Of a stretch of DNA of 64,000 nucleotides, positions 61,701 through 64,000 are shown in pieces (within the stretch, counting starts at the first letter, position 1; the number at the start of each line of letters is the position of its first letter). The notes beneath the pieces were generated by a model that had not been told where the DNA came from, ran no database searches, and saw only the letters and a program-made list of their open reading frames with translations. Source of the DNA: Sipunculus nudus. Taxonomy: Eukaryota > Annelida > Sipuncula > Golfingiida > Sipunculidae. The stretch lies in assembly GCA_026874595.1 (NCBI GenBank), contig CM049316.1, positions 12,142,839-12,206,838 of the forward strand, in the 5' to 3' direction. Both the position numbers and the translations under genes were made by a program.

Positions 61701-63137
61701 GGGGGTCAAGGTCACCAGGTTTCGAACTCGTCCAAGATTTTGGTAGGACCATCAGTATTTAAATTTCAGAGGAAAATATGCAGCCCTTCAAAAGTTATTG
61801 CATCCACAATATATCCTACAGATGACGACTGATGACGATAGAGGACAGCACTGGAAACAACGTCTCCCCTGGAGGAGGGGAGACATACTAAAGTCTTATA
61901 AGGTGTCCCAACTACACAGGTGAACATCTATTTATAATGATGAAGTCTCAGTGGCATCTCATATACATTACTATGTCTGTGATGCCATAAAGCAAGTTTG
62001 ATATTATTAACATTAACATGTCAATGTTATTTGCAACTAAGTAAAGGATCGATGTTATGAATAAAAAAAAGTGAACAAGAATTTTCACTTGTTCATTGCT
62101 ACTTGGGGGCTTCTCAAATTATAAAGATTTTTTGATAGGCATATTAAATAATTCAAACAATCAAGGATATGTACTCTGTGCAGCTTACTTATGGTGAGAT
62201 TGTGAAAATTGAAAAAATGCGAAAAATGGAATTGTGAAATTGTGACCTCTTGAATATGGAGTCACCCACAGTAGTATGCCATTTGAATTGAACAACATTA
62301 AGCAGATTGTAACATTTATGATTTACAAACCAGAATATGAGAACTTATCCCACATTTTAAATAAATGTTCAGTGTATCTTTCATCAGAGTATCAATTCAT
62401 GAAACACTTCATGGTCTAACTGGTACTTTTCTATTGGCTGAAATTAATTTATAAAACTATGTGATTTCTTCATATATGACTGACAAAATGGTACTTGAAT
62501 TGGTAATTTCTCTACTTCAACCCCTTTCTTAAGAATTCTGGTTTAAAACAGGATTGGTAAAATGGCATATGAACATTTTACCCATCTTACATCTTTTTTA
62601 AACATTTACTCCTCCACCATTAATTACTCTTGTACCATAAGTTGATTCCAAGTCAGACAGTAGAGTATTACAGCCAAGGGGGAGAAAAAATTGTTCAGTG
62701 TTCGGTGAGTGCTTTCAGGTGGACTTTTTGCATGCACCTGAAAGCCAAGATGTGGCTTCAAACAGGGGTTTTCCTTAATTCCTTTTTCCAAGGGAATTTT
62801 GGGCAGGTTTAGGAAAAGTCATGGTGTTGCTTCTAAAAGAGGTGCGGCCTAATCAAGAGAATACACGGCTGCTACCAACTGTTATTCATGAATGAGATTC
62901 TTGTTGCAGACTCCTCTGGTACCACCGCAGTAATTAATACATATAACATACTGCTTCTCTTATCAAAACTTTTTGATCATTATTTAATTATAGTTTATGA
63001 ATTTGAATTTATTTACTTCAAAACCAGATTTAAGACACCTGTACCTGATCTTGAAATTCAAATTCTCCATTGAATTCTTCACTTTTGTTTTGAAGCTTTT
63101 TCTTTTTCTTCTTTGCTTTTTTCTTGACTTGCACTGC
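30946..63137 (-). CDS. DDX27: DDX27-like DEAD-box ATP-dependent RNA helicase, 20 visible exons, 5' end outside window
   Basis: Nucleolar RNA helicase of the DDX27/Drs1 family; family members act in 60S ribosomal subunit assembly. Joined exons: 63045-63137, 61033-61143, 60504-60615, 60256-60308, 57390-57482, 56836-56941, 52713-52886, 51017-51167, 39775-39874, 39090-39231, 38279-38415, 37380-37478, 36696-36778, 36001-36095, 35464-35670, 34230-34309, 33358-33478, 31923-32034, 31440-31511, 30946-30961. All junctions are GT-AG, phases agree, total 2157 nt (718 codons plus stop). Motifs in order: Q motif NFVQPTPIQ, motif I AATGTGKT, Ia PTRELA, Ib [43 protein letters not shown]27-specific stretches include [30 protein letters not shown] and a C-terminal end close to KSKTRYKRR. 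Vertebrate DDX27 is about 765-796 residues, so roughly 75 N-terminal residues are missing, lying beyond 64000. No frameshift or stop is seen. Introns are inflated by mobile elements. Confidence 0.96.
31440..31511 (-). CDS. DDX27: DDX27 visible exon 19
   Basis: 72 nt, phase 2 to 2. Encodes [20 protein letters not shown] then SKTR, matching the PSFEERKQLGL...FKSKSRY tail. A reading frame continues past the donor, but CAG|gtatgt is a consensus donor and the next exon restores the family tail. Confidence 0.94.
31753..31788. repeat. (AT)n microsatellite in DDX27 intron
   Basis: About 18 AT dinucleotides between visible exons 18 and 19. Confidence 0.9.
31923..32034 (-). CDS. DDX27: DDX27 visible exon 18
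   Basis: 112 nt, phase 1 to 2. Encodes a lysine-rich stretch then [20 protein letters not shown], a diagnostic C-terminal DDX27 segment. Acceptor actttcag, donor gtatgt. Confidence 0.95.
32335..32530. repeat. 47-bp minisatellite, about 4 units, in DDX27 intron
   Basis: Unit starts 'acagtaggatacaaaactga' and ends 'aaacactcctcaaatt'; starts at about 32344, 32390, 32437 and 32484. It lies between visible exons 17 and 18. Confidence 0.88.
33358..33478 (-). CDS. DDX27: DDX27 visible exon 17
   Basis: 121 nt, phase 0 to 1. Encodes [20 protein letters not shown] then [30 protein letters not shown] matches AERLAKRNRR of vertebrate DDX27. Acceptor aattgtag, donor gtacca. Confidence 0.88.
33626..34101 (-). 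mobile_element. Short family CD element in DDX27 intron
   Basis: Left end ACAAGGCCTACAGGCCTAAT. Right end 'caatcacataagctcagtct' then CACTAAAAA. Two core units with 'atggacatgcaaaatttcag' and 'gtgccaccagtcttgtgta'. Sits between visible exons 16 and 17. Confidence 0.65.
34230..34309 (-). CDS. DDX27: DDX27 visible exon 16
   Basis: 80 nt, phase 1 to 0. Encodes [20 protein letters not shown] and MKKNLT, a weakly conserved basic region. Supported by matching phases with neighbours and by NLT-PEDR aligning with the MTAEER segment of vertebrate DDX27. Acceptor attgtag, donor gtaaga. Confidence 0.82.
34741..34865. repeat. About 42-bp repeat, three units, in DDX27 intron
   Basis: Three copies of 'acataacctttgcccc' followed by 'ttggcagaggtaattaatgt'. 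Confidence 0.85.
35340..35360 (-). CDS. DDX27: Possible 21-nt DDX27 microexon (optional)
   Basis: A strong pyrimidine-rich acceptor (ccttattgcag) and a consensus donor (gtaagt) enclose 21 nt. Included, it adds seven codons in frame (GKIELI region) between visible exons 15 and 16; skipped, the frame is also kept. The skipped product ([13 protein letters not shown]) looks more natural against the family, so use of the microexon is uncertain. Confidence 0.3.
35464..35670 (-). CDS. DDX27: DDX27 visible exon 15 (C-terminal coiled-coil)
   Basis: 207 nt, phase 1 to 1. Encodes [20 protein letters not shown]..., a charged helical segment, and the family signature [17 protein letters not shown]. The donor is a weak GT (CAAG then gtctgg); the frame stays open past it, so alternative 3' ends are possible. 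Confidence 0.9.
36001..36095 (-). CDS. DDX27: DDX27 visible exon 14
   Basis: 95 nt, phase 2 to 1. Encodes [20 protein letters not shown] then [11 protein letters not shown], the end of RecA domain 2, matching vertebrate DDX27. Acceptor ttgccag, donor gtgagg. Confidence 0.96.
36696..36778 (-). CDS. DDX27: DDX27 visible exon 13 (motif VI)
   Basis: 83 nt, phase 0 to 2. Encodes [20 protein letters not shown] followed by [19 protein letters not shown] is motif VI with both arginine-finger residues present. Acceptor gtttccag, donor gtaagg. Confidence 0.97.
37380..37478 (-). CDS. DDX27: DDX27 visible exon 12 (motif V)
   Basis: 33 codons, phase 0/0. Encodes [20 protein letters not shown] followed by [13 protein letters not shown] (motif V). 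Donor gtaagt. Confidence 0.97.
38279..38415 (-). CDS. DDX27: DDX27 visible exon 11 (motif IV region)
   Basis: 137 nt, phase 1 to 0. Encodes [19 protein letters not shown] and [12 protein letters not shown] of RecA domain 2. Acceptor cggcag, donor gtaatt. Confidence 0.96.
39090..39231 (-). CDS. DDX27: DDX27 visible exon 10
   Basis: 142 nt, phase 0 to 1. Encodes [17 protein letters not shown] then [20 protein letters not shown], the linker and start of the second RecA-like domain; close to vertebrate DDX27. Acceptor tatttaag, donor gtaagt. Confidence 0.96.
39775..39874 (-). CDS. DDX27: DDX27 visible exon 9 (motif III SAT)
   Basis: 100 nt, phase 2 to 0. Encodes [18 protein letters not shown] and [12 protein letters not shown] couples ATP hydrolysis to unwinding. 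Acceptor taattttcag. The acceptor and first codons are the template of the adjoining minisatellite (39861-40492). Confidence 0.97.
39861..40492 (-). repeat. 28-bp minisatellite derived from the DDX27 exon-9 3' splice site, about 22 units
   Basis: On the plus strand the unit reads about actcatctaacatcctgaa followed by aattaaagt. Read on the gene strand this is the pyrimidine tract, the AG acceptor and the first codons of visible exon 9. The true exon boundary (39874/39875) is the first unit. Most units keep TCAG|GATG; a few have catggtga and lose it. Units vary from about 26 to 31 bp. Confidence 0.93.
41609..43779 (+). mobile_element. Family E element, copy 2, nested in family F
   Basis: Left end GTATCCCCAGACA (41609-41621), with a second half AGGGATAC forming a hairpin. 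Right subterminal TGTCTGGGGATAC at 43750-43762, then CTAG|T at 43776-43780. Flanks AATT and TTTGAG rejoin the F unit 'aataatttgagtataa' seen intact at 41263. Perfect GGTGGCGCCACC at 41942. Contains about five 289-bp units (about 42245-43660). No coding sequence. Confidence 0.75.
42245..43660. repeat. 289-bp tandem repeat, about 5 units, inside family E copy 2
   Basis: Unit contains 'gaggtcaaaggtcaaggtca', 'aagattgtggatgcatttt' and 'gatttcaaacttgacttgta'. Same-frame open segments start at intervals of exactly 289 bp (42488, 42777, 43066). Confidence 0.85.
43986..44339. repeat. Perfect 180-bp tandem duplication
   Basis: 43986-44159 and 44166-44339 are base-for-base identical (174 bp) at a period of 180 bp, within the last F unit. 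Other units of this element are visibly diverged, so this duplication is very recent or an assembly effect. Confidence 0.95.
44737..48397 (-). mobile_element. Family B element, copy 2, nested in family X copy 4
   Basis: Left CTAGAATACGGGTAGCCGAC as in copy 1, with GTATCTGCC repeat near 44770. Right end TTTTGGCAGGTAC near 48384-48396, its inverse. Core units with perfect GGTGGCGCCACC at 45142, 45643, 46070, 46199 and 46348. Itself interrupted at 46535-48368. Confidence 0.68.
46535..48368. mobile_element. TA-flanked TIR element nested in family B copy 2
   Basis: 1834 bp with about 24-bp terminal inverted repeats (CCGTAAATCTGTGAAATTTC... and its inverse, one indel), flanked by TA at 46533-46534 and 48369-48370. 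Removing it joins 'aaaaacatagta' to 'tccacaaaac', restoring the B end. Internal direct repeats of about 145 bp at 46894-47040 and 47243-47385. No transposase frame seen. Confidence 0.75.
51017..51167 (-). CDS. DDX27: DDX27 visible exon 8 (TPGR and DEAD box)
   Basis: 151 nt, phase 1 to 2. Encodes [13 protein letters not shown], motif Ib [14 protein letters not shown] and motif II ILDEADR, which carries the catalytic Walker B acidic residues. Acceptor gattttcag, donor gtaagat. Confidence 0.97.
52661..52753 (-). repeat. 49-bp-period duplication of the DDX27 exon-7 end and 5' splice site
   Basis: 52661-52704 repeats 52710-52753 with about 8 mismatches. Both copies keep CTGCAG|gta on the gene strand. 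The outer copy lies in the intron. Using its donor would lengthen the exon by 49 nt and shift the frame, so the inner donor (exon end 52713) is taken as real. Confidence 0.8.
52713..52886 (-). CDS. DDX27: DDX27 visible exon 7 (GKT, motif Ia)
   Basis: 174 nt, phase 1 to 1. Starts with the GKT of Walker A (ATP phosphate binding), continues [20 protein letters not shown] and then PTRELA (motif Ia, RNA contact). Acceptor ttcccag, donor gtaaaa. A diverged copy of its last about 38 nt plus donor lies immediately downstream (see findings). Confidence 0.97.
53056..56214 (-). mobile_element. Family X element, copy 5 (3.16 kb long form) in DDX27 intron
   Basis: Near-identical to 26164-29323: the offset is about 26892 at the left end and 26891 at the right end, so length differs by only about 1 bp. 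Left palindrome 53061-53072, right microsatellite 56108-56165, right hairpin 56184-56212. Sits between DDX27 visible exons 7 and 6. Confidence 0.82.
56836..56941 (-). CDS. DDX27: DDX27 visible exon 6 (Q motif and start of motif I)
   Basis: 106 nt, phase 0 to 1. Encodes [14 protein letters not shown] (Q motif, adenine recognition) and [12 protein letters not shown], the first part of Walker A. The intron splits the glycine codon of the GKT signature. Confidence 0.97.
57390..57482 (-). CDS. DDX27: DDX27 visible exon 5
   Basis: 31 codons, phase 0/0. Ends [19 protein letters not shown], nearly identical to vertebrate DDX27 just before the Q motif; the upstream aromatic of the Q motif is the Phe of SFQDM. 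Acceptor gaacag, donor gtaacg. Confidence 0.96.
58230..60060 (-). mobile_element. Family CD element, copy 3, with nested family B fragment
   Basis: Left end CAAGGCCTACAGGCCT then GTGAACCTGTG (58250-58260). Right end CACAGGTTTGC (60044-60054) then TAAAAA. D-type unit with GGTGGCGCCACC at 59608. Interrupted by a family B copy at 58403. Lies between visible exons 5 and 4. Confidence 0.6.
58403..59190 (-). mobile_element. Family B element, copy 3, truncated
   Basis: Starts CTAGAATATGGGTAGTCAAC. Follows the B1 core to 'agcagttcacatgtgacctg' near 59150, then loses similarity, so the right end is missing. Palindromes are mostly decayed (ggtggtgccacc). Confidence 0.62.
60256..60308 (-). CDS. DDX27: DDX27 visible exon 4 (basic linker)
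   Basis: 53 nt. Its first two bases complete the codon begun in exon 3. Reads [18 protein letters not shown], corresponding to the KDRKKKKKKG stretch of vertebrate DDX27. Acceptor tttctcag, donor gtaaat. Confidence 0.88.
60504..60615 (-). CDS. DDX27: DDX27 visible exon 3 (acidic linker)
   Basis: 112 nt, starts phase 0 and ends with one extra base (donor gtatgt). Encodes a strongly acidic low-complexity stretch rich in Glu, Asp and Ala, ending [11 protein letters not shown]. Acidic linkers lie at this place in DDX27 orthologues. Confidence 0.88.
61033..61143 (-). CDS. DDX27: DDX27 visible exon 2
   Basis: 37 codons, phase 0/0. Acceptor gttacag, donor gttagt. Contains [17 protein letters not shown], which matches the TTLDEKIEKVREKRK segment of vertebrate DDX27 upstream of the helicase core. 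Confidence 0.93.
61310..61887 (-). mobile_element. Family G element (short, Helentron-like) in DDX27 intron
   Basis: Left A|CTAGAATGG. Subterminal ATGTCTCCCC at 61344-61353 and terminal inverse GGGGAGACAT at 61877-61886, which also forms a hairpin with GTCTCCCC (61862-61869). About three units of 125 bp ('ggtcaccaggtttcaaactc', 'cttcaaaagttat'). No coding sequence. Confidence 0.62.
63045..63137 (-). CDS. DDX27: DDX27 visible exon 1 (lysine-rich N-terminal part)
   Basis: 31 codons, phase 0 at both ends. Acceptor tatag at 63138-63142, donor gtac at 63041-63044. Encodes a very basic run ([11 protein letters not shown]), a likely nucleolar localisation signal, then an acidic [12 protein letters not shown]. 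It contains no start codon, so an upstream exon must exist beyond 64000. Confidence 0.85.
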
Positions 63138-63206
63138 CTATAAAACAAGAAGAAAACCTCATTTTACTTTTACAACTGCAGGCACATTGTTGTCATTGTA
63201 TGATAA

Positions 63207-64000
63207 CAAGGGACCCATGGGTTACGGCGCTCAGCTGATCATGATTGGACTATAAATGTTTCTCCACTGTGATACTATATCGAGTCGATAAAGCTTATGA
63301 ATATCATGGACATGTTGGGCTATTATAAAGGAATTTAATGTAATATGTGAGTAAATGATAAATGAAATTACCTGACTGGGGGGATTAATAGAGTAAAATA
63401 TAGTGGTTTATTTTTTATTTATTTAGGAGGGGTTGAAAATTGTGATATATTTGAGCAAATATGAATGCAATGAAAGCAGTAATAAGCAGTAGTAGAATGA
63501 TGATAAGGCTATTTGTTGAAGGATCTAAAGTGTATGGTAGTCTGCAAGCTTTCAATTTGACAGATATAATGTTATGATTAACTATGCTGATGAAGTGATT
63601 TATGAATTTGTGACTGTATGACACAATATCTCTTTAGTCTTGACAAGGTACATTATTGTGATGCCCACTATGTCTACATATTACACAATATTGACATAAT
63701 TTCTAGCATGTACATAGGTACCTATGGACGAATAGTTATACAAAATATTAAAGTATGAATATTCGGAGAAGGGAAAAGTGAGGGCAGCACGAAGGTGGAT
63801 GTAGAAATATTCTATTGTAATGTTTTTCATTTATATAAGAATATGAAAAGCTAAGAGGAAAGGGGCCCTCCTACTTGGTTATAGTAAAGTTCTAAATATA
63901 TGATTGCAAACTAATACTCTGACAAGACTGTCATGAAGAAAAACAGTAAAAGTTTTGAGATACTGTGATGCATATGAAAATTTACAGATGGACATTAGAA
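63207..64000 (-). mobile_element. Family X element, copy 6, cut by window end
   Basis: Left CAAGGGACCCATGGGTT matches copies 3 and 5. Relative to them it lacks about 49 bp at about 63760 (the 'tgattcatcttgttcttgct' segment). Continues past 64000. Lies upstream of DDX27 visible exon 1, probably in an intron. Confidence 0.8.

Overview
The window is a stretch of an animal nuclear genome. It has spliced GT-AG exons, non-LTR retrotransposon relics and a very dense load of non-autonomous mobile elements. The repeat style (tandem-unit elements with hairpin ends, ACGG-type microsatellites) and the divergence of the gene suggest a marine invertebrate, most likely a bivalve mollusc. That placement is an inference from memory, not a database result.

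Only one real protein-coding gene is recognisable: the nucleolar DEAD-box RNA helicase DDX27 (yeast Drs1 family), on the minus strand. Twenty exons from 63137 down to the stop codon at 30946 join in frame to 718 codons plus stop. The first coding exon(s) and the promoter lie beyond 64000. All helicase motifs from Q to VI are intact, so the gene looks functional. A 2.2 kb reading frame is spread over more than 32 kb because its introns are packed with mobile elements.

Left part (1-30 kb): no host gene found. It holds three decayed non-LTR reverse transcriptase relics (about 150-1060, 2870-3440, 9700-11450), a nested pair of terminal-inverted-repeat DNA elements (12433-13551) and many hairpin-ended, tandem-repeat-cored elements. 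Right part (31-64 kb): DDX27. Its largest intron (39875-51016) contains an element within an element (40626-44428) and then a three-level nest (44557-50442).

The main unexplained pattern concerns at least seven element families (called X, B, CD, E, F, G and H here). They look unrelated but share one architecture. One end starts with a short inverted repeat. The matching repeat at the other end is subterminal, followed by a short hairpin and then CTTG or CTAG before a T. This matches Helentron/HINE-type Helitrons, as in Drosophila DINE-1 and possibly the bivalve pearl elements. Several families also share a perfect 12-bp palindrome, GGTGGCGCCACC (about 26 perfect copies), and a loosely conserved module around it. 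No Rep/helicase or transposase gene that could move them is present here.

Two features of DDX27 also stand out. A minisatellite of about 22 copies is built from one of its own 3' splice sites, and there is a partial duplication of the 5' splice site of the exon encoding the Walker A lysine.
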